Assembly: GCF_000424145.1 (NCBI RefSeq)
Contig: NZ_KE384141.1
Coordinates: forward strand, 23,456-87,455
Direction: 5' to 3'
Length of the DNA stretch: 64,000 nt
Source: Butyrivibrio sp. AC2005
GTDB lineage: Bacteria > Bacillota > Clostridia > Lachnospirales > Lachnospiraceae
Part shown: piece after piece, positions 16,723-24,967 of the stretch
Numbering within the stretch: the first letter of the stretch is position 1
How the letters are laid out: each line of letters opens with the position of its first letter
Notes under the pieces: generated by a model
Told to the model about the DNA's origin: nothing
Seen by the model: the letters and a program-made list of their open reading frames with translations, nothing else
Database searches by the model: none
Position numbers and translations under genes: made by a program

Positions 16723-18111
16723 ATGAAAAGAGAGGTAAAGGGGACGACAAGGGTTTGCGGACTCATTGGAAATCCGGTGCATCACACTCTGTCACCAGCG
16801 ATACATAATACATTAAATGATATTACCGATACAGATATGGTCTATGTTCCTTTTGAAGTAAAGGGAGAAGATGTTGAGGCAGCTGTAAAAGGGGCTCTTG
16901 CACTTGATGTACTGGGGCTGAATGTTACAGTTCCGCATAAGAGTGCAGTTATTCCCTTTCTTGAGGAAATAGATCCTGTTGCAGAGAGAATAGGCGCTGT
17001 AAATACCCTGGTCAGAACTCAGGATGGAAATGGCTTCAGAGGATATAATACAGACTATTCCGGACTGAACAGGTCGCTGCGTGAGGCCGGTGTAGATATG
17101 CTTGGAAAACCTGTAGTAATTCTTGGAGCAGGCGGTGTCTCAAGACCGGCAGCTTTTCTTGCAGCCAGCGAAGGAGCAGCTGAGATTTTTGTTTTAAATC
17201 GCACCTTGGAAAAGGCTGAAAAGCTCTGCGAGGATGTGAACAGTTACATTGGAAAAGATGTTGCAAAGCCGATGGAGCTCGGTAAATATAAGGAACTTCC
17301 GGATGACAGGAAGTATATATGCCTCCAGATGACAATGGTTGGAATGTATCCAAATGCTGAGAATGCAGTAATTGAGGATCCTGATTTCTATAAAAAGGTG
17401 GAGATAGGCTTTGATGCGGTATACAGACCACTAAATACCAGATTTTTAAGGCTCTGCGAAGAAGCGGGTGCAAAGTGCATATCCGGTCTGAAAATGCTTC
17501 TTTATCAGGGAATTGATGCCTATGAAATGTGGAATGGTGTAAGAATAAAGGAATCTGTTTGCAGTAAGCTGTATGGCAAGCTCCTGGGTGAACTCATGGA
17601 GGGCAGAAGCATAGTTCTTACAGGCTTTATGGGAAGCGGTAAAAGCTCAGTTGCTGTAAGACTATGTGAGATACTTGGCTATGAGATGCTTGATTCGGAT
17701 GCTGAGATAGAGCAGATGCAGTCAGCTACAATAAATACCATCTTCAAGGAACAGGGAGAGGGTGCTTTTCGTGATATGGAGACAGAGTTTGTTAAGGAAC
17801 TCGCAGAGGAAAATAGAAAGCATATAATTCTTTCAGTTGGCGGAGGATTACCCATTAAGCCTGAAAATCGTGAATACCTTAAGAAAATAGGAACGGTGGT
17901 GTTTTTAAAAGCTAAACCCGATACTGTTTACGCGAGAGTAAAGGGTGATAAATCGAGACCACTTCTTAAAGCGGATGACGTACTGGGAAAAATAAAAGAG
18001 CTTCAGGAAGCGCGCAGAGATGTTTACAAGGCGGCCTGCGATCTTGAGATTGATACGGATGATAAGACCATAGATCAGGTCGCAAACGAGATAATAGAGC
18101 TTATGCTGTGA
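16723..18111 (+). CDS. aroE-aroK: Bifunctional shikimate dehydrogenase / shikimate kinase
   Basis: A fusion of two consecutive enzymes of the shikimate pathway. Residues 1 to about 285 are shikimate dehydrogenase (AroE): substrate loop GNPVHHTLSPAIHN, catalytic Lys in NVTVPHKSA, and NADP-binding GAGGVSRPAAF. Residues from about 292 are shikimate kinase (AroK) with Walker A G301-F-M-G-S-G-K307-S and the sugar-binding LSVGGGLP. Total about 462 residues. I start at ATG 16723, where GGGAGG is 5 bases upstream, rather than ATG 16693. A small hairpin GCGCA/TGCGC lies just before. Together with aroQ downstream this gives steps three to five of aromatic amino acid synthesis. Confidence 0.95.
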   Translation: MKREVKGTTRVCGLIGNPVHHTLSPAIHNTLNDITDTDMVYVPFEVKGEDVEAAVKGALALDVLGLNVTVPHKSAVIPFLEEIDPVAERIGAVNTLVRTQDGNGFRGYNTDYSGLNRSLREAGVDMLGKPVVILGAGGVSRPAAFLAASEGAAEIFVLNRTLEKAEKLCEDVNSYIGKDVAKPMELGKYKELPDDRKYICLQMTMVGMYPNAENAVIEDPDFYKKVEIGFDAVYRPLNTRFLRLCEEAGAKCISGLKMLLYQGIDAYEMWNGVRIKESVCSKLYGKLLGELMEGRSIVLTGFMGSGKSSVAVRLCEILGYEMLDSDAEIEQMQSATINTIFKEQGEGAFRDMETEFVKELAEENRKHIILSVGGGLPIKPENREYLKKIGTVVFLKAKPDTVYARVKGDKSRPLLKADDVLGKIKELQEARRDVYKAACDLEIDTDDKTIDQVANEIIELML

Positions 18112-18159
18112 GATAGTTTATGATGAATAATAAATTGTTTATTTTGAACGGAGCTTACC

Positions 18160-18600
18160 ATGAAAATACTTGTCATTAACGGACCAAATTTAAATTTCCT
18201 TGGCATCAGGGAAAAAAGCATCTACGGAAAAGAAGACTATAATTACTTACTGCAGATGATAGAGGATAAGGCAAAGCTTACAGCCTGCGAAATAACAACA
18301 TGGCAGTCAAATCACGAAGGCGCTATCATTGATAAGCTTCAGGAATGCTATTTTGATGGAACAGAAGCTATAGTAATAAATCCGGGGGCTTATACACATT
18401 ACAGCTATGCCATCCATGATGCTCTTAAAAGCCTTGAAAATATCATCAAGGTTGAGGTACACATCTCCAATATTAAGGAGCGGGAAGATTTCAGGGCAAA
18501 TTCAGTTACTGCACCTGCCTGTGATAAGCAGATATACGGACATGGGCTTAACGGATATCTCGAAGCAATAGATTATTGCATAGAAACGCCTAAGAAATGA
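18160..18600 (+). CDS. aroQ: Type II 3-dehydroquinate dehydratase
   Basis: AroQ converts 3-dehydroquinate to 3-dehydroshikimate, the step before AroE. The 146-residue protein is full length, with the signature NGPNLNFLG near the N-terminus, the catalytic Tyr region REKSIYG, WQSNHEG and NPGAYTHYSYAIHDAL. It lies 48 bases after the aroE-aroK fusion and is probably co-transcribed. Confidence 0.96.
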   Translation: MKILVINGPNLNFLGIREKSIYGKEDYNYLLQMIEDKAKLTACEITTWQSNHEGAIIDKLQECYFDGTEAIVINPGAYTHYSYAIHDALKSLENIIKVEVHISNIKEREDFRANSVTAPACDKQIYGHGLNGYLEAIDYCIETPKK

Positions 18601-18622
18601 AAGATTCTCTCAAAAAAAGGTG

Positions 18623-18649
18623 TTGAAAAAAATTGAACATTAGTATAAT
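18623..18649 (+). promoter_or_regulatory. Probable efp promoter
   Basis: A consensus -10 TATAAT (18644-18649) with TTGAAA at 18623-18628, 15 bp apart; a register with TGTTGA at 18621 gives 17 bp. The leader would be about 35 bases. Confidence 0.6.
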
Positions 18650-18690
18650 ATTAGGTAGTTGTTTGATTTGTATATATTAGGAGGATTTTT

Positions 18691-19248
18691 ATGATTTCTG
18701 CAAGTGATTTCAGAAACGGTATGACCATCGAAATCGATGGCAATGTATGTCAGATAGTAGAATTCCAGCATGTTAAACCCGGTAAGGGCGCAGCATTTGT
18801 AAGAACAAAGCTCAAGGACATTATCAATGGTGGTGTTAAGGAGACAACTTTCCGTCCCACAGAGAAGTTCCCTGCAGCTCGTATTGATCGTAAGGATATG
18901 CAGTATCTTTATGCTGATGGTGATCTTTACAACTTCATGGACAACGAGTCATATGAGCAGATTTCTCTTACAAAGGATCAGGTTGGCGATTCTATGAAGT
19001 ACGTTAAGGAGAACGAGACAGTTCAGATCAACTCTTACAATGGTAATGTCTTTGCTGTAGAGCCTCCGCTTTTCGTAGAGCTCGCTATTTCTGAGACAGA
19101 GCCCGGCTTCAAGGGTGATACAGCTACAGGTGCTACTAAGCCCGCTACTGTTGAGACAGGTGCTGTTGTTCAGGTTCCGCTTTTCGTTAACGAAGGCGAC
19201 GTGATCAAGATTGACACAAGATCAGGAGAATACCTCTCCAGAGTTTAA
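18691..19248 (+). CDS. efp: Translation elongation factor P
   Basis: EF-P rescues ribosomes stalled on polyproline stretches. The 185-residue protein has the three beta-barrel domains and the tip loop HVKPGKGAAF, in which K32 is the usual site of post-translational modification. Codon choice is biased toward that of highly expressed genes. It is monocistronic, with its own promoter, an AGGAGG binding site and a strong terminator. Confidence 0.98.
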   Translation: MISASDFRNGMTIEIDGNVCQIVEFQHVKPGKGAAFVRTKLKDIINGGVKETTFRPTEKFPAARIDRKDMQYLYADGDLYNFMDNESYEQISLTKDQVGDSMKYVKENETVQINSYNGNVFAVEPPLFVELAISETEPGFKGDTATGATKPATVETGAVVQVPLFVNEGDVIKIDTRSGEYLSRV

Positions 19249-19284
19249 TTACCGTTTTTCTGAAAATTGTATTTATAGACTTGT

Positions 19285-19326
19285 AAGGCAATGAAAGTAA
19301 TTTAAAAGCTTTCGTTGCCTTTTTTG
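19285..19326 (+). terminator. Terminator after efp
   Basis: The arms AAGGCAATGAAAG and CTTTCGTTGCCTT pair over 13 bp with one mismatch or wobble, followed by T. Confidence 0.9.
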
Positions 19327-19393
19327 TGTGTTAAGCAATTTTTTATTTGCCTTTGCTTCACACATGCAGCTACAATTTAAGGAGATAAACATA

Positions 19394-20308
19394 ATGAATA
19401 ATGAAAAGTTTTATAATGACGTAATGGAAAAGGTTAAAGAACACTATGGTGAAAAGGCGAATGTCTTTTTGTCAGATGTTACAAAGAATAACGGACTTAT
19501 GAAAAAGGGCCTTTGTGTGAGGATAAACGGAAGTAACTGCGGCCCTACAATATACCTTAATGATTTCTATGAGGATTTTAGAAAAGGAAAAAGCCTTGAT
19601 CTGATTATGGATGACATAATTAAACTGTTCGAGGAATATGCAGTGGATGGAAAGGTGGACCTTTCTTTTGTTTCGGATTTTAATGCCATTTATAATAAGA
19701 TATGTTTCAGACTTGTGGATAGTGTAAGAAATGAAGAAAAGCTTAGAAATATGCCATACAGACTGATTGAGGATCTGGCTGTAACATATTACATAGCACT
19801 TGAGACCCTTGGAATAGAGGGGAGCATTGCTATAAATGATAAGCTTATGAGCGTTTGGGAGGTAACCGAGGAGGATTTGTTTGAGGCAGCAATTGACAAT
19901 ACTCCGAGATTTCTGCCTGCAGAGATTATCCCCATGGGAGAATTTCTTGGAGAAAGGACCGGGAGACCGGAATTGGCAGTTGTTTTCCCAAAAGACGATT
20001 TTCTTGTTGCGAGCAATGAGAAGTATTTTGGAGGCGCGACTGTAATATTGTACCCTGGTCTTCTTGGTGAGGTTGGTGACAGAATCGGAAATGATTTTTA
20101 TATTATTCCGTCTTCAAGGCATGAAGTAATACTTATTTCTGAGACTGCTGTCAAAAATGGAGCGTTTAACTTAAAAGATATGGTAAAATGTGTTAATGAT
20201 ACTTGTGTTCTGCCTGAGGATGTATTATCAGACAATCTGTATTACTATGACAGAAGCGGTGATAATATAAAAAAGGTTGAATATGTCGAAGATACTATGG
20301 TATTATAG
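19394..20308 (+). CDS. DUF5688 family protein
   Basis: A 304-residue protein of the DUF5688 type, a family without known function that I associate with Lachnospiraceae and that is often multicopy there. The N-terminal part contains a helical segment followed by VTKNNGLMKKGLCVRI and TIYLNDFYEDF, typical of the family. No signal peptide or membrane segment is seen, so it should be cytoplasmic. The start is ATG 19394 with AAGGAG 9 bases upstream; an earlier TTG at 19328 lies in the efp terminator tail and is unlikely. The promoter of the following tRNA is inside its last codons. Confidence 0.85.
   Translation: MNNEKFYNDVMEKVKEHYGEKANVFLSDVTKNNGLMKKGLCVRINGSNCGPTIYLNDFYEDFRKGKSLDLIMDDIIKLFEEYAVDGKVDLSFVSDFNAIYNKICFRLVDSVRNEEKLRNMPYRLIEDLAVTYYIALETLGIEGSIAINDKLMSVWEVTEEDLFEAAIDNTPRFLPAEIIPMGEFLGERTGRPELAVVFPKDDFLVASNEKYFGGATVILYPGLLGEVGDRIGNDFYIIPSSRHEVILISETAVKNGAFNLKDMVKCVNDTCVLPEDVLSDNLYYYDRSGDNIKKVEYVEDTMVL
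20277..20306 (+). promoter_or_regulatory. Promoter of tRNA-Arg and the SH3b gene
   Basis: TTGAAT (20277-20282), 18-bp spacer, TATTAT (20301-20306), overlapping the end of the DUF5688 gene. Predicted start near 20313, about 27 bases before the tRNA. Confidence 0.6.
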
Positions 20309-20339
20309 TCGGGTACGTAATAAATCTGTAACAATTTGT

Positions 20340-20411
20340 GCACCCGTAGTCTAATGGATAGAACGGAGGCCTCCGACGCCTTTAATGCAGGTTCGATTCC
20401 TGTCGGGTGCA
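20340..20411 (+). tRNA. tRNA-Arg (anticodon CCG)
   Basis: A complete cloverleaf of 72 bases. The acceptor GCACCCG pairs with CGGGTGC, the discriminator is A and CCA is not encoded. The D arm contains AATGGATAGA. The anticodon stem GAGGC/GCCTT holds loop CTCCGAC, giving anticodon CCG, which reads the rare codon CGG. The T arm has GCAGG-TTCGATT-CCTGT. The next gene starts 29 bases downstream with no terminator between. Confidence 0.96.
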
Positions 20412-20439
20412 TCATCTGTTACAGGAAGGAAATATATCT

Positions 20440-21942
20440 ATGAATTTTAAAGGAATGAATTTTAACAAAAAGAATACAAAACCGGAAAACCCGTTTGCCG
20501 CACAGGATAAAAGAAATTTTTGGGAGTTTATTTCAGACAATAAGAAACTTGTAATGCCTATAGTTCTGGTGGTTGCGGTCGGACTTACCATAGTAATAGC
20601 GCTTAGCGCAAATAACAGAACTGTTCCAGCTTCGACTGATAATGATCAGGTGACGGTAGATGATAACGGAAGCTATGTAGTACCTGAAGTTGATCTTGAG
20701 AAGAATGCATATGAAGATGTAAATGAGCTTATGCGTACATATTTTAATGCGTATGCTTCAGGAGATATGGATACTATCAAGACTATTTATACAGGCCTTG
20801 AAGCAACAGAAGAGCTTAGACTTAAGGAAGTATCACAGTATATCAATGATATTCCTACAGTTGATGTTTATACTAAGCCCGGACCGGTAGACGGAAGCTA
20901 CGTTGCTTATGTGTACACAGAGGTTCTTTTCGGCGGTTATGATACACCTCTTCCGGGCATGCAGACAATGTATGTCTGTACAGATGAGAATGGTAAGCTT
21001 TATATCAATGGTGATGTTGTCGATGATAAGATTACCGAATATATCAGTAATATTTCACTTCAGGCAGATGTTGTTGATCTGAACAACACAGTTGCCGCTA
21101 AGTATAACGATATTATCGCAGGTAACGAGGGACTGGCGCAGTTTCTGTCCGATATGAGTGCCAGCATTCAGGTATCGGTCGGAGAGGCTCTTGCAGCCAT
21201 CGAATCCGGAGATACTGTTGCAGCTGAGGCTCCTGCAGAGGGCGAGAATGCTGAGGCCACTGCCGAGGGGGCAGCTGAGAATACTGAGGGGCAGCCTGCG
21301 GAGGCGACAGAGGGCGAGAATACGGAACAGCCTGCAGAGCAGACTGAAGAACCTGCTCAGCCCACAACAAAGAAGATAAGGGCAACAGATGTAGTTAATA
21401 TTAGAAGCTCTGATTCAGAGACAGCTGATAAGATTGGTAAGACTGAGATGGGTCAGGAATTTGTTCAGCTGGAAGCTCTTGAGAACGGATGGAGCAAGAT
21501 TGAGTATAACGATGGAACCGCTTATGTAAAGACTGAGTTCTTTGAAGAGGTTACTGAAGATCAGGCTAATGCCGGAAACGAGACTACTGAGGAGACTACA
21601 GAAGAAACAGCTGAAAATACCACTGAGAATACTACAGAAGAAACAGCTGAAAATACCACTGAGAATACTACAGAGGAGACAGCTGAGAATAATACTACAG
21701 AAGAGACCACTACTGAGGAAACAGCCAATAACGGTGGTGTGAGCATCTATGATAAGGGTAAGATGCAGGTTTCCGAGGCTGTTAAGCTTCGTAAGGGACA
21801 GAGTACCGATACAGAGGCTATCACCACTATATATGCAAACGACATTATAGATGTTAAGGAACAGTACGCAAGTGGCTGGGCTAAGGTTGAGTATAACGGC
21901 AAGACCGGATATATAAAGTCCGAATTCCTTAAAAAAGAGTAA
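20440..21942 (+). CDS. Membrane-anchored protein with two SH3b domains
   Basis: The roughly 500-residue protein has a short cytoplasmic N-terminus, one membrane segment (about 36-56) and a long extracytoplasmic part. A NTF2-like helical/beta region (about 85-220) is followed by an Ala/Glu/Pro linker, a first bacterial SH3 domain (with VVNIRSSDSETADKIGK), a Thr/Glu-rich linker encoded by 36-bp tandem repeats, and a C-terminal SH3 domain (with AVKLRKGQSTDTEAI). SH3b domains usually bind cell-wall peptides, so a wall-associated role is likely but unproven. The start ATG 20440 has AGGAAGGA 9 bases upstream; a longer frame starting inside the tRNA is rejected. It is probably co-transcribed with tRNA-Arg. 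Confidence 0.88.
   Translation: MNFKGMNFNKKNTKPENPFAAQDKRNFWEFISDNKKLVMPIVLVVAVGLTIVIALSANNRTVPASTDNDQVTVDDNGSYVVPEVDLEKNAYEDVNELMRTYFNAYASGDMDTIKTIYTGLEATEELRLKEVSQYINDIPTVDVYTKPGPVDGSYVAYVYTEVLFGGYDTPLPGMQTMYVCTDENGKLYINGDVVDDKITEYISNISLQADVVDLNNTVAAKYNDIIAGNEGLAQFLSDMSASIQVSVGEALAAIESGDTVAAEAPAEGENAEATAEGAAENTEGQPAEATEGENTEQPAEQTEEPAQPTTKKIRATDVVNIRSSDSETADKIGKTEMGQEFVQLEALENGWSKIEYNDGTAYVKTEFFEEVTEDQANAGNETTEETTEETAENTTENTTEETAENTTENTTEETAENNTTEETTTEETANNGGVSIYDKGKMQVSEAVKLRKGQSTDTEAITTIYANDIIDVKEQYASGWAKVEYNGKTGYIKSEFLKKE
21595..21690 (+). repeat. 36-bp in-frame tandem repeat
   Basis: Two identical 36-bp units (21595-21630 and 21631-21666) and a third partial, slightly changed unit to 21690. 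Each encodes TTEETAENTTEN in the linker between the SH3 domains. Such repeats expand and contract readily, so linker length may vary between strains. Confidence 0.9.
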
Positions 21943-21954
21943 ATATATGATATA

Positions 21955-21987
21955 ATAAGCGCGTGACACTCAGTGTCACGCGCTTAT
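21955..21987. terminator. Long perfect hairpin after the SH3b gene
   Basis: ATAAGCGCGTGACACT (21955-21970) pairs perfectly with 21972-21987. No T-run follows on the plus strand, so it may be a weak terminator or an mRNA 3'-end stabiliser. Confidence 0.7.
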
Positions 21988-22060
21988 TTGCGTTACTGTA
22001 GATTTTGTCTATGTAACAGTATATTGTTAAGCTATATTATGGAGAAATAAATAAAATAAA

Positions 22061-22106
22061 GCCTTCCCCTTGGGGGGAAGGTGCCCCGAAGGGGCGGATG
22101 AGGGGA
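22061..22106 (+). repeat. Two-hairpin palindromic repeat, copy 1
   Basis: Hairpin A is CCTTCCCC/GGGGAAGG. Hairpin B is GCCCC-GAA-GGGGC. The tail is GGATGAGGGGAG. It ends 14 bases before the oxidoreductase start, and its purine tail (AGGGGAGG) may serve as, or sit next to, the ribosome binding site. Confidence 0.9.
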
Positions 22107-22120
22107 GGCGAGGAATCATT

Positions 22121-23101
22121 ATGTTTAATAAGAAAAAAGTCGGAATAATAGGAACAGGAGACATCGCCAGAATGATGGCAACAACTCTTGCTGGAATGAG
22201 AGGAACTACCTGCTACGCTGTAGCCTCCAGAACCAGGGAGAAGGCTGAGGCTTTTGCCAAAGAATTCAAGATAAAGAATTTTTACGGCTCCTATGAAGAG
22301 CTCTGCCAGGATCCTAAGATTGATCTCATATATGTGGCAACACCACATTCAGCGCATTATGAAAATGTAAAGCTTGCGCTTGAAAACGGCAAGAATGTTC
22401 TTTGTGAGAAGGCATTTACTCTTAATGAGGCACAGGCTAAGGAACTATTTGACCTTGCGGCAGAAAAGGACCTGCTCCTTACAGAAGCGATGTGGACAAG
22501 GTATGTACCACTTGCAGGCAAGCTTAAGGAAATCATTTCCAGCAATATAATAGGTGAGATATCTATGGTAATGGCTGACCTTAGCTATAATATCGGATGG
22601 AAACAGAGAATACAGGATCCGTTACTTGGTGGAGGGGCGCTTCTGGATTTAGGCGTATATGGTCTGAATTTTGTTTCGCTGGTACTTGGAGAGGATATTA
22701 CAGACATTCAGAGCTCTGCGGTACTTAATGACCGGGGAATGGATATACAGGACGTTATCACCCTTAAATTCAGAAGTGATCAGATGGCTGTAGTAACCTG
22801 CTCTGCAACTTCCTTTGGACCATGTAAGGGCATTATATATGGTGCTAATGGCCATATAGAGGTACAGGACATCAATAACTTCTCGAGCATAACCGTTTAC
22901 AACAACGCAGGTGAGAAGATAGGCTTCTATAAAAAGGAAAAGCAGATAACAGGATATGAGTATGAAGTTCAGGCAGCTTTTGATGCGCTCGATGAGGGGT
23001 GGAAGGAATGCCCTGCAATGCCGCACGCTTTGACGCTTAAAATCATGAATGAGATGGATTATATCCGTAAACAGACAGGTGTTGTTTTTCCTCAATTATA
23101 A
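22121..23101 (+). CDS. Gfo/Idh/MocA family oxidoreductase
   Basis: A 326-residue NAD(P)-dependent dehydrogenase of the Gfo/Idh/MocA family. The N-terminal Rossmann fold has VGIIGTGDIARMM, and the catalytic-lysine motif is CEKAFTLN (usually EKP). The C-terminal alpha/beta domain contains DLGVYGLNF. Substrates in this family are sugars, inositols or dihydrodiols; none can be assigned. I start at ATG 22121, with GAGGA just upstream. A longer frame from TTG 22070 only translates the palindromic repeat and is rejected. It stands alone between terminator-like hairpins. Confidence 0.93.
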   Translation: MFNKKKVGIIGTGDIARMMATTLAGMRGTTCYAVASRTREKAEAFAKEFKIKNFYGSYEELCQDPKIDLIYVATPHSAHYENVKLALENGKNVLCEKAFTLNEAQAKELFDLAAEKDLLLTEAMWTRYVPLAGKLKEIISSNIIGEISMVMADLSYNIGWKQRIQDPLLGGGALLDLGVYGLNFVSLVLGEDITDIQSSAVLNDRGMDIQDVITLKFRSDQMAVVTCSATSFGPCKGIIYGANGHIEVQDINNFSSITVYNNAGEKIGFYKKEKQITGYEYEVQAAFDALDEGWKECPAMPHALTLKIMNEMDYIRKQTGVVFPQL

Positions 23102-23129
23102 TATTTATCAATTTAAAGCAATAAAGTGC

Positions 23130-23158
23130 TTGACGATTTTTCTTCTCTGTGGAATAAT
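23130..23158 (+). promoter_or_regulatory. Probable gdhA promoter
   Basis: TTGACG (23130-23135), 17-bp spacer, AATAAT (23153-23158). It lies upstream of the hairpin-plus-T-run at 23188-23224, so a transcript from here must pass that structure to reach gdhA. Confidence 0.6.
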
Positions 23159-23187
23159 ACTTGTCAGACAGTGGTGTCTACGCAAGG

Positions 23188-23224
23188 GAGCGTAAAGACC
23201 TTTAAAGCTTTACGCTCTTTTTTT
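23188..23224 (+). terminator. Terminator or attenuator in front of gdhA
   Basis: GAGCGTAAAG (23188-23197) pairs perfectly with CTTTACGCTC (23208-23217), followed by about seven T. A smaller hairpin AGACA/TGTCT precedes it at about 23166-23179. It could end the oxidoreductase transcript, but because a promoter lies just upstream it may instead control read-through into gdhA. Confidence 0.85.
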
Positions 23225-23293
23225 GTACACTTTTAGAGTAGGGCTTAGGTTTGAAACGCCCAAAAACAATTTATCTTTAGGAGGAACAAAAAA

Positions 23294-24628
23294 ATGTCAT
23301 ACGTTGATGAAGTCTACAATTATGTTGTTGAGAAGAATCCCGCACAGCCGGAATTCCATCAGGCTGTAAAGGAAGTACTTGATTCCCTGAGAGTCGTTAT
23401 CGATGCTCACGAAGACGAGTACAGAAAGGATGCACTCCTTGAGAGACTTTGCACTCCCGAGAGACAGATTCTTTTCAGAGTACCGTGGGTTGATGACAAG
23501 GGACAGGTTCAGGTTAACAACGGTTTCCGTATCCAGTTCAACTCAGCAATCGGACCTTACAAGGGAGGACTTCGTTTCCATCCTTCAGTAAACCTTGGTA
23601 TCATCAAGTTCCTTGGTTTCGAGCAGATCTTCAAGAATTCACTTACAGGCCTTCCGATCGGCGGTGGTAAGGGTGGTTCTGATTTTGATCCTAAGGGCAA
23701 GTCAGACAGAGAGATCATGGCATTCTGCCAGAGCTTCATGACAGAGCTTTTCAGACACATTGGTGCAGATACAGACGTTCCTGCCGGTGATATCGGTGTT
23801 GGCGGACGTGAGATTGGATATATGTACGGTCAGTACAAGAGAATCCGTGATACATATGAGGGAGTTCTTACAGGTAAGGGACTTACTTATGGCGGATCAC
23901 TTGCTCGTACACAGGCTACAGGTTATGGACTTCTTTACCTTACAGAGGAGCTTCTTAAGTGCAACGGCTCTGATATCAGTGGTAAGACAGTAGTTGTTTC
24001 AGGTGCTGGTAACGTTGCTATCTATGCTATCGAGAAGGCACAGCAGCTCGGTGCTAAGGTTGTTACATGTTCTGATTCTACAGGTTGGATCTATGATCCC
24101 GAAGGAATCGATGTTGAGCTTCTTAAGGAAGTTAAGGAAGTTAAGAGAGCACGCCTTACAGAGTACGCTGATGCAAGAAAGTCAGCTGAGTACCACGAGG
24201 GCAGAGGCGTATGGAGCATCAAGTGTGATGTTGCTCTTCCTTGCGCAACTCAGAACGAGCTTCTTCTTGAGGATGCTAAGCAGCTTGTTGCTAATGGATG
24301 TATCGCTGTATGTGAAGGTGCTAACATGCCTACAACAATCGAGGCTACAGAGTACTTACAGCAGAACAAGGTTATGTTCGTAGGTGGTAAGGCTGCAAAC
24401 GCAGGTGGTGTTGCTACATCAGCTCTTGAGATGAGCCAGAACTCTGAGAGACTTAGCTGGACCTTCGAAGAGGTTGATGCAAAGCTTAAGAGAATCATGG
24501 TTGACATCTATCACAACATCGATGATGCTGCTAAGAAATATGGCCAGGAAGGCAACTATGTTGCAGGTGCTAACATCGCAGGCTTCCTTAAGGTTGCTGA
24601 GGCTATGAAGGCTCAGGGTATTGTATAA
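23294..24628 (+). CDS. gdhA: NADP-specific glutamate dehydrogenase
   Basis: GdhA aminates 2-oxoglutarate to glutamate, the main ammonium-assimilating step in many rumen bacteria. The 444-residue length is that of the hexameric NADP-type enzyme. Substrate-site motifs GPYKGGLRFHPSVN and LPIGGGKGGSDFDP are followed by a Rossmann domain with VVSGAGNVAIYA. Codon use is strongly biased to that of abundant proteins. It has an AGGAGG site, is monocistronic, and its leader carries a possible attenuator. A palindromic repeat and a terminator follow in the 3' region. Confidence 0.98.
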   Translation: MSYVDEVYNYVVEKNPAQPEFHQAVKEVLDSLRVVIDAHEDEYRKDALLERLCTPERQILFRVPWVDDKGQVQVNNGFRIQFNSAIGPYKGGLRFHPSVNLGIIKFLGFEQIFKNSLTGLPIGGGKGGSDFDPKGKSDREIMAFCQSFMTELFRHIGADTDVPAGDIGVGGREIGYMYGQYKRIRDTYEGVLTGKGLTYGGSLARTQATGYGLLYLTEELLKCNGSDISGKTVVVSGAGNVAIYAIEKAQQLGAKVVTCSDSTGWIYDPEGIDVELLKEVKEVKRARLTEYADARKSAEYHEGRGVWSIKCDVALPCATQNELLLEDAKQLVANGCIAVCEGANMPTTIEATEYLQQNKVMFVGGKAANAGGVATSALEMSQNSERLSWTFEEVDAKLKRIMVDIYHNIDDAAKKYGQEGNYVAGANIAGFLKVAEAMKAQGIV

Positions 24629-24644
24629 AAAAATGCCTTCCCTA

Positions 24645-24691
24645 GCCTTCCACCTTTGGTGGAAGGTGGCACGAAGTGCCGGATGAGGGGA
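24645..24691 (+). repeat. Two-hairpin palindromic repeat, copy 2
   Basis: Hairpin A is CCTTCCACC/GGTGGAAGG. Hairpin B is GGCAC-GAA-GTGCC. The tail is GGATGAGGGGAG. Both stems differ from the other copies but keep pairing. A fragment GCCTTCCCT just before (about 24635-24643) looks like part of another copy. It lies in the gdhA 3' region. Confidence 0.9.
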
Positions 24692-24696
24692 GTATC

Positions 24697-24738
24697 AAAA
24701 ATCATCGCATGGTTGCGAAACTATGCGATGATTTTTTT
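24697..24738 (+). terminator. Terminator after gdhA
   Basis: AAATCATCGCAT pairs with ATGCGATGATTT across a short loop, and seven T follow. Confidence 0.9.
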
Positions 24739-24873
24739 ATATATTAGGAAATTCCTCCGGATTTCCTAATATATAAAAAACGCTCCGCTATGGATGCGCA
24801 CTCGCGCGTATGGTATTTGTTGCATAAATGCAACCGCGCTCGGCGCGAGCATGTTGCAAGCAACATGCTTTTT
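24737..24873. other. Cluster of three or more hairpins upstream of nhaC
   Basis: A perfect 16-bp stem pairs 24737-24752 with 24761-24776 around the loop TCCTCCGG, which is itself complementary to a Shine-Dalgarno sequence. Next come GTTGCAT/ATGCAAC (24819-24834), GC-rich GCGC stretches, and GCATGTTGC/GCAACATGC (24849-24868) followed by T, which looks like a terminator. No gene is seen. The cluster may be a structured RNA or accumulated palindromic repeats. Confidence 0.7.
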
Positions 24874-24967
24874 CATTATTTTAAACGCTATTTTGTATGA
24901 AAAATGTATCCTTATTCATTATTTTCAACTATAATTAAATCATAAAAAGAATAGGAGGGGAGTTGTT

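Noticed and set aside
18623..18649. Perfect sigma-A promoter for efp
   Set aside because: The -10 is perfect but spacing to the best -35 is only 15 bp, so it is reported at moderate confidence.
20407..20439. Start of the SH3b gene inside the tRNA
   Set aside because: The first codons would be tRNA sequence; ATG 20440 has AGGAAGGA 9 bases upstream.
21415..21969. 184-codon minus-strand frame over the SH3b gene
   Set aside because: It arises from the complement of the Thr/Glu repeats and has no start signal or homology.
22070..22120. Longer oxidoreductase starting in the palindromic repeat
   Set aside because: The extra residues only translate the repeat; ATG 22121 fits the family N-terminus and has a binding site.
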